Assembly: GCA_017470605.1 (NCBI GenBank) | Contig: JAFUYH010000021.1 | Location: forward strand, 1-64,000 | Direction of reading: 5' to 3' | Source of the DNA: Treponema sp. | GTDB taxonomy: Bacteria; Spirochaetota; Spirochaetia; Treponematales; Treponemataceae | Length of the DNA: 64,000 bases | Shown: one piece after another, positions 7,894 through 16,137 of the stretch | Layout of the letters: every line of letters starts with the position of its first letter | Numbering within the stretch: the first letter of the stretch is position 1 | Made by a program: the position numbers and the translations under genes | Notes under the pieces: generated by a model | Told to the model about the DNA's origin: nothing | What the model saw: the letters and a program-made list of their open reading frames with translations, nothing else | Database searches by the model: none

Positions 7894-9504
7894 ATGAAAC
7901 TTGAATCTCTTTGCGCCTGGGAAATTGGCGAACTTGTAAACTCAAAACAGATTAGTCCGACTCAGGTTGTGACCTACTTTTTAGACCGAATCGAAAAAAT
8001 CAATAAAAAAGTAAATGCCTTTGTTTATGTAAAAGCTGATTATGCTCTAGAAAAAGCCCGAGAGCTGGAAGAGCGTCTTAGCCGCGGTGAATACTGCGGC
8101 GAATTTGCAGGAGTGCCTTTTGGCCTAAAGGATTTTCTTCCAAATAAAAAAGGATGGCAGAGCTCTCACGGAGGAGTGGCCTGTCTTGTAGCAACTGACC
8201 AGGGTAATTCTGTTTTTTGTGAAGCAATGGAAAAGGCCGGCGGAATTGCCATTGGAAAAACAAATGCCCCGGCATACGGCTTCCGCGGAACTACGGACAA
8301 CCTCATGTACGGGCCAACTTCCACGCCCTTTAACCCCAAATACAACTCCGGCGGCTCCAGCGGTGGAAGCGCGGCTGCAGTTTCGGCCGGTCTTGTTCCC
8401 ATTTCAGAAGGCGGAGATGCCGGCGGTTCAATCCGCATTCCTGCAGGCTTCTGCAATCTTTTTGGCTTTAAAGCAGGCGTGGGAACAATTCCTTCTGTCT
8501 GCCGCCCCGATGCCTGGAGCGCCACTCACCCCCTTTGTTTTAACGGCGCCCTTACAAAATGCGTTAAAGATGCTGCAATCCTTTTGAATTATATGAGTTA
8601 TGAAGATGTGCGCGACCCTTTCAGCCTTCCAAAAAAACATAATTTCGCAAAGGAGTTTGAAATCAATCCTTGGAGCGCAAGGCAGTCAGACTCTTCAAAT
8701 CAGCACGCCCCTCAGAGCCTCTCCCTTCAGGGACTCACTCTTCAAAACCGTCCCCTTCAGGGCATCTCCCCTCAGAGCCTCACTCTTCAAGACCGCCCCC
8801 CTAAGGAAACCGCAACTCAAAAATACCAGCCCCTAAAAATCGCCTTTACCCAGGACTTTGGAATTTTTGAAGTGGAAGATCAGGTTCGCGCCACAGTTCA
8901 AAAAGCCGCCAGAAGATTTTCTGATTTGGGCTGCATAGTAGAAGAATATAAGTTTGATTTTAAGCAGACGGCATTCGAAATTGCAAGCCAGTGGTGCAAA
9001 GGAATTACCATCGACTGCGCTCTGGAATTAAATCATCTGAAAGAAGAAGGAATTGATTTACTTGGCGACCACAGCAAAGATTTCCCCGAAGAATTTATTT
9101 ACTGGAAGAGCATTGTAGACAGACTTGGAATTGAAGACCTTTACCGCTTTAATCTTACCAGAACGGAAATTCTTGACCAGTTTGAAAAAGCCTTTGCCGA
9201 TTACGACCTCATCATTTCCCCGGTAAGCTGCATCGCCGCCATAGAAAACAGAAACGATAAAAACACAAAAGGCCCGGACTTCATCAACGGAAAAAAAGTT
9301 GAACCGCTCATCGGCTGGACTCAGACCTTTCTCGCAAACTTTCCGGGCTATCCTGCCGCTTCTATTCCGGCCGGCTTTTCCAAAGAAGGAGTTCCTATCG
9401 GACTTCAGCTGATTGCTCCCCGCCACGAAGACCTGCGCCTGCTCCAGGCCGCCCGCCTTTATGAAGAGGCCTTTGACTGGAAAAAGTTTTACCCGGATTT
9501 GTAA
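7894..9504 (+). CDS. Amidase signature family enzyme
   Basis: 536 residues. The amidase Ser-cisSer-Lys triad is visible: Lys79 in GVPFGLKDF, Ser155 in NSGGSSGGSAAAVSAG and Ser179 in GGDAGGSIRIPAG, with the usual 24-residue spacing between the serines. The C-terminus (FPAASIPAGF-like stretch GYPAASIPAG, then GVPIGLQLIAPRHED) is also standard. Members hydrolyse carboxamides; the absence of gatC/gatB neighbours argues against the GatA role. Residues about 264-310 are a Ser/Gln/Leu/Pro-rich insert encoded by nested short repeats and absent from ordinary relatives. No clear ribosome site precedes the ATG. Cytoplasmic; substrate unknown. Confidence 0.88.
   Translation: MKLESLCAWEIGELVNSKQISPTQVVTYFLDRIEKINKKVNAFVYVKADYALEKARELEERLSRGEYCGEFAGVPFGLKDFLPNKKGWQSSHGGVACLVATDQGNSVFCEAMEKAGGIAIGKTNAPAYGFRGTTDNLMYGPTSTPFNPKYNSGGSSGGSAAAVSAGLVPISEGGDAGGSIRIPAGFCNLFGFKAGVGTIPSVCRPDAWSATHPLCFNGALTKCVKDAAILLNYMSYEDVRDPFSLPKKHNFAKEFEINPWSARQSDSSNQHAPQSLSLQGLTLQNRPLQGISPQSLTLQDRPPKETATQKYQPLKIAFTQDFGIFEVEDQVRATVQKAARRFSDLGCIVEEYKFDFKQTAFEIASQWCKGITIDCALELNHLKEEGIDLLGDHSKDFPEEFIYWKSIVDRLGIEDLYRFNLTRTEILDQFEKAFADYDLIISPVSCIAAIENRNDKNTKGPDFINGKKVEPLIGWTQTFLANFPGYPAASIPAGFSKEGVPIGLQLIAPRHEDLRLLQAARLYEEAFDWKKFYPDL
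8683..8823 (+). repeat. Nested short repeats forming an in-frame insert in the amidase
   Basis: Within the amidase gene, blocks CCTCAGAGCCTC, CCCTTCAGGG and ACTCTTCAA recur two or three times, encoding PQSLSLQG, LTLQNRPLQG, SPQSLTLQD. The run keeps the frame and falls between the catalytic core and the C-terminal half, where a loop expansion is tolerated. Confidence 0.65.
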
Positions 9505-9662
9505 AAGGACTTGGAAGCCACATCAGGAAAACTGCGCCCCAGGTAAAACTCCTCACCCAAGGCAAATCTCCACATCACGTAAATCTCCGCACCACGCAGA
9601 ACTCCTCGCCCCAACAGGCCCCCGTCTTCTGCAAGGCCCCGCCCCGCCCCGCCCCACTTCCG
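9505..9662. other. C-rich spacer with CGCCCC repeats
   Basis: The 158-base gap after the amidase is C-rich on the plus strand, with repeated ACTCCTC, AAATCTCC and CCCGCC blocks (three GCCCC steps near 9637-9655). It resembles the repeat insert in the amidase in composition. No gene, terminator or promoter is evident. Confidence 0.4.
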
Positions 9663-10652
9663 CTAGAACAAATCCAGCAAATTATCCAGATACAGTTCTT
9701 CGCGCAAATTGATGTGAAATTCAGGCTTAGTCATATAATATAAAATAAATTCAAGAAGAAGCGCGCTGCCCAGAGAACGTCCTTCAATTTTAAAATTGGA
9801 AAAACCCATAGGAAGAAAAACTTTCTGAATGTCATCCAGACTGATAAAGGCAGGATTTTTCATTGCCAGAGAAAAACGATAGCCCTTATTGCCGCCGGGT
9901 GCCCTGCAGATGTGGGCGTCAACACTCCCGTCAGGACTCCCGCCAGCACAGCGTTCCAATACTTCGCGGCTCACGCTCTCATAACATTCCCGGCGATCCT
10001 TGCAGCCAGCCCAGCAGCATTCATTACACAAAAACTCAACCTTGTCTTTTTGCGCCTGAGTCAGGCCCCCTAATTTTTCAAAAGACTTGTTCAGGCGAAA
10101 ATCCGGCACTACAAAAGAAAAATCCGCCCTGTCCAATTCCGCCTCAAAATCAGAAAAATCTGTCAGCACTTTTGTAGTAGAAGAAACAAAATAAAAGTCA
10201 GGATAATTTTTTTTCAGATATTCAAGCAGCAAATCAGAATGAAGGATGACGCCGTTTTTCACGACCCTGCAAACACCACCGCCCGCCCCAGTATCCCCGC
10301 CAAAAATCCTGCAAAGCAAGTTGCATTTTTCGTCCGCCAGATGCTCCGCCCTCAAAAGTGAATTGCTGAAAGTAAGGCGTGCAGAAATCCCAAAATCATT
10401 CAGTAAATCACGAACCTGCTCAAGTTCATTATCCCCGCAGCGCAGACCGCTTTCTTCAATGCGGCCGCCAGCCCAAAGACAGTCCTCCGGCGAACCGTAA
10501 ACAGAAGCAATATCGCACCAAGAATAAAACCATTCCCTATGCTCTCGGAAAATCGGAAGAAATTTTTTGTAAAAATTGAAAAACTCAAAAAGACCAGGAA
10601 GATGAAAAAAGGCTTTGCCTTTGGAAAATTGACCGGACAGTGAATCAATCAT
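9663..10652 (-). CDS. Peptidase U32-like TIM-barrel protein with a cysteine cluster, function unknown
   Basis: 329 residues. The C-terminal GFSNFKIEGRS matches the U32-type GVDxFKIEGR element, and NECCWAGCKDRRECY supplies four close cysteines like the NExC cluster used for a metal or Fe-S site. The N-terminal MIDSLSGQFSKGKAFFHLPG and VVPDFRLNKSFEKL do not match a named enzyme. I infer a U32-type fold, not a protease activity; many U32 relatives are RNA or ubiquinone hydroxylation enzymes. It lies next to the tRNA gene and is transcribed alone on the minus strand. Confidence 0.55.
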   Translation of the reverse strand: MIDSLSGQFSKGKAFFHLPGLFEFFNFYKKFLPIFREHREWFYSWCDIASVYGSPEDCLWAGGRIEESGLRCGDNELEQVRDLLNDFGISARLTFSNSLLRAEHLADEKCNLLCRIFGGDTGAGGGVCRVVKNGVILHSDLLLEYLKKNYPDFYFVSSTTKVLTDFSDFEAELDRADFSFVVPDFRLNKSFEKLGGLTQAQKDKVEFLCNECCWAGCKDRRECYESVSREVLERCAGGSPDGSVDAHICRAPGGNKGYRFSLAMKNPAFISLDDIQKVFLPMGFSNFKIEGRSLGSALLLEFILYYMTKPEFHINLREELYLDNLLDLF

Positions 10653-10664
10653 AATTAAAAATTT

Positions 10665-10738
10665 TGGAGCTGATCGGACTTGAACCGACTACCTCTACAA
10701 TGCCATTGTAGCGCTCTAGCCAGGTGAGCTACAGCCCC
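10665..10738 (-). tRNA. tRNA-Ala (anticodon GGC)
   Basis: A complete cloverleaf on the minus strand: acceptor GGGGCTG/CAGCTCC (one G-T pair), D arm GCTC/GAGC, anticodon stem CTACA/TGTAG with loop ATGGCAT giving GGC, T arm GTCGG/CCGAT with loop TTCAAGT. The discriminator is A. No CCA is encoded after it (AAA follows), so it must be added by CCA transferase. Confidence 0.93.
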
Positions 10739-10822
10739 ATTGCCTTTATTCTATCATATTTTACTATTTTTTTTCAATCTTAAACAATCAAAAAGGCAAA
10801 TTCCAAAAGACCTTTTCATATA

Positions 10823-13438
10823 TTAAACTACCCTGCTTTTATGGCAGGCAAAATATATTACCTGTTTTTCCTTTGCCATATCCTTAACCATCTGCAGAGC
10901 GCGGGGAACTTTTTCATCATCCAGATTTACAAAAGGGTCATCCAGAATTACCGGCGGTTTTACATCTGTAAAAAGGGCATCTATTAAAGCCATTCTGGAA
11001 CAGAAATTCACCATATCCTTATAGCCTTCACTTAAAGATTCACTTTCATGATACCTGCCGTTGTCATCTATAGAAACCTTTAAATCCGTATCAATTACAA
11101 GATTCAGTTTTCCGCCAATCATGTTCAGATATTTTGCAAAACCTTCTTTCATAGGGTCAGAATAATTTGCATCCAGATTTTCCTTTGCCTGCGCAAGAAG
11201 ATTCTGAGTTTTTTTCAAAATCGCCAGTTCTGCATTTTTTTCTTTCTTTTCAGCTTCAAGCCGCTCAATTTCTGTTTCTATATCTTCTTTTTTTTCAGTA
11301 AAAGTCAGATTATCATTTATGATTTTCTGGTATCCCGCAATCGTGGCATTTTCATTAGAAATCTTATCTGCAACTTCAGAAAGCTCTGAGCGCAAAGATT
11401 CAGCAGATTTTGCAGGTTTTGTAAGATTTTCAAAGGCCTGAATGTCGTTATCAGGATTATTTTCAAATTCCAAAACCTTCTGCTTATTTAAGTCAATTAG
11501 TTTTTCTGCATTTTTTATGTCGTTTACCTTATCATGCACCTGCTGAACCTGTTCAGCAAAAGTATAAGACTTATCAGATTTATACTGAGCCAGAATGCTT
11601 TCAAGTTTTTCTTTCTGTTCTTTTTGAAGCTGACTGTTTTTTGAATCTGCATTAATCTTCTTTTCCAGTTCATTAAGGCGGGCAAGCCTGTCATTCAAAG
11701 TCTGGATTTCAGAAGAAACCAGAGAAATGTCTTCTGTTTTACAGAAACGCTTCATAAACATTTTAAGTTCGTTTTCAAAATCTGCCGGCTGTTTTTTCTG
11801 ACCGGCAAGCCAGGAATTATAATTACGCATTTTTTCAAAAAGGATAGAATATCTGTTAAAATCTACACTGATTTTATTCAATGCAATAAGTTCTTCATCC
11901 TTGCTTTTTGAATATCTGGCAATAAAAGTTTTATATTCATTTTCATTTTTATCATTCTGAATGGCCAGCTTACCAGATTTTGCCTCCAAATCCGCAATTT
12001 CTGCTTCAAGATTTGAAAAATCCTGAACTTTTGACTTTGAAACAATTCCCAGAACCAAGGTAATTATTCCTGCCAGAGCAAAAGCCAGACTCGCAATCAG
12101 AGAATAATTCAGTACAAAAACCGCTCCCGCCAGACTTAAAAGTAAAGCAGAAAGAATAAAGAGCACAATTCGTTTTATATTTTTTGGTCTTGACTGCTCG
12201 CAAACCTTCAGTTCCAGTTTTTTTGTCTGAATGTCAGAATCAATTTTTGCCTTTTCATTCTTTGCCTTCTGCACTTCAGAAACAAGAGAAATATTCAGAT
12301 TGATTTTTTCCTGAGAAATATCCCCATTTTCAAAAACAGGTTTAAGAGTCTTATATTCTGCTTCTTCAATTTCAGAAAGTTTTTTTTCACTTTCATCCCG
12401 CAAAAATTTTTTGTATTCGGAATCAGTTCGCAGACAGTCTTCTATCTGTTCTTTTGAAGGAATATCTCCCCCAAAATAATTTCGCAAAGATTCATACTGA
12501 TCCCTTTCTCCCTGCGTTGCAGAATTAGTCCTGAGATTTGATTCCACCGTTGTAAAATCCTGAGTAAGCGCGTCTATCTTGCCAATTACCTCATCTTCTG
12601 GAACTTTGCCGTTAAAAAAATCAATCAGCCTTTTCTTAGAATTTTCTGCCGCTTCCAAATCAGCTTTTAACTGCTCATAACGCAGTTTTCCTTCATATTT
12701 TGCACTCACAGCAAGCTGTTTAGTCAGCTCTTCCTGAACATTTTTCAGTTCTTCAATATTAGCCTTTACTTCTGCAATCTTTTTTTCATAATTTTCGTTC
12801 TGAAGGATTTTTGTTTCAATTACAGTCAGATTATTTCTATCACTATCAATATTTTCCTGAATTTGCGAAATTTCGCCGCTATTGCCCCTTTTTGCTTTTA
12901 AGGAAGTTGCCTTTTTATCCAGAAAAGCCATAGCATCATCAAAATTAGAAACATCTGCCGCTTCAATTAAATTTCCAAGTTTTGCAGAAATATCATCAGA
13001 AGCCGCCGGTTTTTCATCCAGAACAACATAAACGCTTCTGGCATAAGTTTCCCTGTTTATACCAAAAAGCTCGTTTCCCAAATTTTCAGAAAAATCATAA
13101 GAAATCTTATTTGTCTTCAAATCCCTGAGTTCAAAAGTATCTTCGTTTTTTTTCAAATCAAAAGTTCTGTGAATCTGATAAATTTTATCATTATGAGAAA
13201 AAACCAGACTTCCACCGTAAATTCCCCCCTGCCAGGGCAGATATTTCAGTTTTTCGTTTTTTTCCAAATCTTTTGAAGTAGTATACTCCATGCCGTAAAA
13301 CATAGATTTTATAAAAACTGAAAGAGTTGTCTTTCCCCATCCGTTTTCATGAATAAGAGCATTTAAGCCTTCATTAAAATCAAAATCGCAGTTACTTAGT
13401 TTTCCAAAATTCTGGATATGAGCCTTTATTAATTTCAT
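10823..13438 (-). CDS. SbcC/YhaN-like SMC-type ATPase
   Basis: 871 residues. N-terminal half-ATPase MKLIKAHIQNFGKL with P-loop ENGWGKTT (residues 31-38; the first Gly of the Walker A is His) and C-terminal half with signature SLSEGYKDMVNF and Walker B ILDDPFVNLDDEK. Between them are long coiled-coil segments and, near residues 415-460, two adjacent hydrophobic helices (VLFILSALLLSLAGAVF and IASLAFALAGIITLVLGI). That membrane hairpin in the coiled coil is a YhaN trait rather than SbcC. With the metallophosphoesterase just upstream (2-base gap) it should form a nuclease-ATPase complex for processing DNA ends. Whether it is a true SbcCD or the YhaNO type is open. Confidence 0.82.
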   Translation of the reverse strand: MKLIKAHIQNFGKLSNCDFDFNEGLNALIHENGWGKTTLSVFIKSMFYGMEYTTSKDLEKNEKLKYLPWQGGIYGGSLVFSHNDKIYQIHRTFDLKKNEDTFELRDLKTNKISYDFSENLGNELFGINRETYARSVYVVLDEKPAASDDISAKLGNLIEAADVSNFDDAMAFLDKKATSLKAKRGNSGEISQIQENIDSDRNNLTVIETKILQNENYEKKIAEVKANIEELKNVQEELTKQLAVSAKYEGKLRYEQLKADLEAAENSKKRLIDFFNGKVPEDEVIGKIDALTQDFTTVESNLRTNSATQGERDQYESLRNYFGGDIPSKEQIEDCLRTDSEYKKFLRDESEKKLSEIEEAEYKTLKPVFENGDISQEKINLNISLVSEVQKAKNEKAKIDSDIQTKKLELKVCEQSRPKNIKRIVLFILSALLLSLAGAVFVLNYSLIASLAFALAGIITLVLGIVSKSKVQDFSNLEAEIADLEAKSGKLAIQNDKNENEYKTFIARYSKSKDEELIALNKISVDFNRYSILFEKMRNYNSWLAGQKKQPADFENELKMFMKRFCKTEDISLVSSEIQTLNDRLARLNELEKKINADSKNSQLQKEQKEKLESILAQYKSDKSYTFAEQVQQVHDKVNDIKNAEKLIDLNKQKVLEFENNPDNDIQAFENLTKPAKSAESLRSELSEVADKISNENATIAGYQKIINDNLTFTEKKEDIETEIERLEAEKKEKNAELAILKKTQNLLAQAKENLDANYSDPMKEGFAKYLNMIGGKLNLVIDTDLKVSIDDNGRYHESESLSEGYKDMVNFCSRMALIDALFTDVKPPVILDDPFVNLDDEKVPRALQMVKDMAKEKQVIYFACHKSRVV

Positions 13439-13440
13439 GA

Positions 13441-14523
13441 TTAATTCACTCTCCTTGCCAAAGCCTTAATACCTGTCATGATGATTTTTGATTTTTCGTC
13501 TTCTGATAAATCTGACTGACCCTTTACCAGCCTTATAAATTCACCCTTTAATGAAACATCATTTTCATATTTTTCATAATTGATTTTTGTCTCTGTCTTA
13601 TCTTTAAAACGAATCAGATAATAATTTGAAGACAGAGCCGCTTCATAGGATTGAGTTTCTATTTCCGTTTCTTCAGAAACTTCGCCCGTAAGGTTTACTT
13701 CCACAATATCTCTTGAAGAAATTCCTGCCAGTTTAGCCGTTACCGCCTGCATTATTTCATTATAATTCATTGCGCCGTCCAGCCTTACTTCCACTTCATG
13801 AATCCTGCGTTCCGCAAGAGAGACAAACCTGCTTTCAACCTGATTATTTTCTATATTTAAAAGTACAAAGCCCTTTTCTCCACATTCATCAAAACCTCGT
13901 CCTTCAAGACAGCCTGAATAGCACCAGAAGCATCTTGCATCAAGTTTTTCTTTTTTATAATCATGAATATGACCCAGTGCAATATAATCAATATTCTGAT
14001 TTACAAATTTAGGCAAAGAAATTACAGGTGCACCCTCTTTTGCCTTATATTCTGCAACCTGCCCATGAAGCACTACAATATTCACTTTTTTTGAATCAAA
14101 AGAAACTTCGCTGTAAGCACTCAGAGGAATTGTTTTTCCAAATTCATGCCCGTAAACCTCAACATTCCCATAAGAATATGAAGTCCATCTTTCTTTTGTA
14201 AATGATTTCAGATTTGGCATTAAGTCCGCATCTGCAAATTCCACATCTTCATCATGATTTCCGCGCAGATACAAAAAATCAATTTCAGGATTCTGACTGA
14301 TTATGTAAGCTATTCTTTTTTTTATTGTTTTCTGCTGTGAAGTTTTAGTGTCAAATAAATCACCGGCAATAATTATAACCTTTACATCATTTTCTTTTGC
14401 AAAAGTAACCATTTTTGCAAAAGTATTCACAATTTCATTTCGCCTTTCATCTGCCTTTTCTTTTGAAAAATGAGTTCCCATTTTTGAATCTGCATGAATA
14501 TCAGCACAATGTATTATCTTCAT
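13441..14523 (-). CDS. SbcD/YhaO-like metallophosphoesterase, DNA repair exonuclease subunit
   Basis: 360 residues from the ATG at 14523 (MKIIHCADIHADSKMG); a longer frame upstream lacks family similarity. The calcineurin-like motifs are in order: CADIHAD, IIAGDLFD, LRGNHDE, VVLHGQV and GHIHDYK. These ligate two manganese ions for exonuclease activity. It is first in a two-gene operon with the SMC-type ATPase that follows 2 bases later. Known partners of this pair open hairpins and cut DNA ends; the exact role here is inferred from the pairing. Confidence 0.86.
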   Translation of the reverse strand: MKIIHCADIHADSKMGTHFSKEKADERRNEIVNTFAKMVTFAKENDVKVIIIAGDLFDTKTSQQKTIKKRIAYIISQNPEIDFLYLRGNHDEDVEFADADLMPNLKSFTKERWTSYSYGNVEVYGHEFGKTIPLSAYSEVSFDSKKVNIVVLHGQVAEYKAKEGAPVISLPKFVNQNIDYIALGHIHDYKKEKLDARCFWCYSGCLEGRGFDECGEKGFVLLNIENNQVESRFVSLAERRIHEVEVRLDGAMNYNEIMQAVTAKLAGISSRDIVEVNLTGEVSEETEIETQSYEAALSSNYYLIRFKDKTETKINYEKYENDVSLKGEFIRLVKGQSDLSEDEKSKIIMTGIKALARRVN

Positions 14524-14649
14524 TCTTAATAGTATAGCACATTTTTTTGTTAACATAGACAAAGTAGATAACTTTTTACCCGAAAAAATTCCACCATTTA
14601 GAAAATTATCAAACTATCCGCTTTTATATTGCGCGTTTATACTCTAGTT

Positions 14650-16137
14650 ATGAAAATTAAAGAACTATATGAAACTGCAAAAGATACAGCTGAACGAATT
14701 TCTAAAGTACAGCCGGAAGAAAGATTTTTTAACGGAAAAGGATGGATTCCTACCACCCTCACTTTAAAACCTGCAGAAACTTTTCAGGCTTTCTGGGGCT
14801 TTGGTGGAGCACTTACAGAATCATCTGGTTTTGTACTTTCACGACTGCCTGCCCAAATCCGCCAGCAGGCAATAGAAGCATATTACAATCCAAAAACAGG
14901 AAACAACTACAGATTTGCACGAATCCACATGAATTCCTGTGATTTTTCTCTTGATAACTGGGCCTGCGTTCCAGAAAAAGATGAAACACTAAAGTCTTTT
15001 TCAATGGAACGTACCGACAAATATATTTCACCATTGGCTGTGGACGTACAGAAGGCTGCAAGAAACGCCGGAAGCGACGTTAAATTTCTGATGAGTCCAT
15101 GGTCACCTCCTGGATGGATGAAAAACAACGGCGATATGAACCATGGTGGACACCTCCTCACTTCTTACAAGGAACTGTGGGCTCAGTATTTTGTGAAATT
15201 TATTCAGAAGATGGCAGAAAGGGAAATAAAAATCTCTTTTGTCACAATACAAAATGAACCGGCTGCCGTTCAGACCTGGGATTCCTGTGAATGGTCTGCT
15301 TCAGAAGAAGGTGAATTTGCCGCTAAGTATCTTGGCCCTGCTCTGGAAAAGGCTGGCCTAGGTCAGGTAAAAATCTACATCTGGGATCACAACCGAGACC
15401 TTGCCCTTGAACGCCTGGAAGAATCTCTGGCAGTTCCTGGAGCAGAAAAATATGTTGCCGGACTCGCCTTCCATTGGTATTCCGGCGACCAGTACAGCAA
15501 CCTTAAGGCTATTGCAGAAAAATATCCCGAAATCGATTTAATTTTTACGGAAGGCTGTGTAGAAGGAGGCTCCCGCAATGGAGCCTGGTTTACCGGCGAA
15601 CGCTATGCCCACAACATCATAAACGACCTTAAAAGCGGCTGTACAAAGTGGATTGACTGGAATGTGGTTCTTGATATGCAGGGAGGACCTAATCATGTTG
15701 GGAACTTCTGTGATGCTCCAATTCTTGCTGATGAAAAAGACGGTACCCTTCACTTCCAGAGTTCCTATTACTATATAGGTCATTTCAGCCGCTTTATTCA
15801 GCCTGGTGCAATTCGCCTTGGATCAGAACTCTTTTCATGGATGACGCCTGCAACCGTAAGCGGCCATCTCACAGATGAAGCAGAAAGCCTAGCCTTCCGC
15901 AACCCTGACGGCACAATTGCCCTGATTGTAACAAACCGCACAGAAGCAGATTTGGTTTTTGAATTCAAAGTTGAAGAAAAAACACCTTCTGTTTCTTGTG
16001 ATTCTAAAGCTGACAAACCTGGTGACTGGGAAAAAGCCCGCACAGAAGGCAACAGCCAGACTGTAAAAAATGATGCACCGCTCTATCTTAAGATTCCACC
16101 ACGCGCTATTCAAACCTGGATTTTGGAGGAAAAATGA
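14650..16137 (+). CDS. Glycoside hydrolase family 30 enzyme
   Basis: 495 residues from the ATG at 14650. GH30 landmarks: FWGFGGALTESSGF at the barrel entrance, LMSPWSPPGWMK, acid/base Glu203 in VTIQNEPAAVQTW, FHWYSGDQY, and nucleophile Glu301 in LIFTEGCVEGG; the C-terminal beta domain ends in IPPRAIQTWIL. There is no signal peptide, so it probably acts on imported oligosaccharides. The family covers glucosylceramidase-type, beta-1,6-glucanase and xylanase activities; pairing with a GH16 laminarinase makes a beta-1,6 or beta-glucosidic side-chain activity most likely. Its TGA overlaps the GH16 start (ATGA). Confidence 0.9.
   Translation: MKIKELYETAKDTAERISKVQPEERFFNGKGWIPTTLTLKPAETFQAFWGFGGALTESSGFVLSRLPAQIRQQAIEAYYNPKTGNNYRFARIHMNSCDFSLDNWACVPEKDETLKSFSMERTDKYISPLAVDVQKAARNAGSDVKFLMSPWSPPGWMKNNGDMNHGGHLLTSYKELWAQYFVKFIQKMAEREIKISFVTIQNEPAAVQTWDSCEWSASEEGEFAAKYLGPALEKAGLGQVKIYIWDHNRDLALERLEESLAVPGAEKYVAGLAFHWYSGDQYSNLKAIAEKYPEIDLIFTEGCVEGGSRNGAWFTGERYAHNIINDLKSGCTKWIDWNVVLDMQGGPNHVGNFCDAPILADEKDGTLHFQSSYYYIGHFSRFIQPGAIRLGSELFSWMTPATVSGHLTDEAESLAFRNPDGTIALIVTNRTEADLVFEFKVEEKTPSVSCDSKADKPGDWEKARTEGNSQTVKNDAPLYLKIPPRAIQTWILEEK

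Noticed and set aside
9413-9712. 99-codon plus-strand frame, His/Pro-rich
   Set aside because: Shadow of the amidase end continued through the C-rich spacer.
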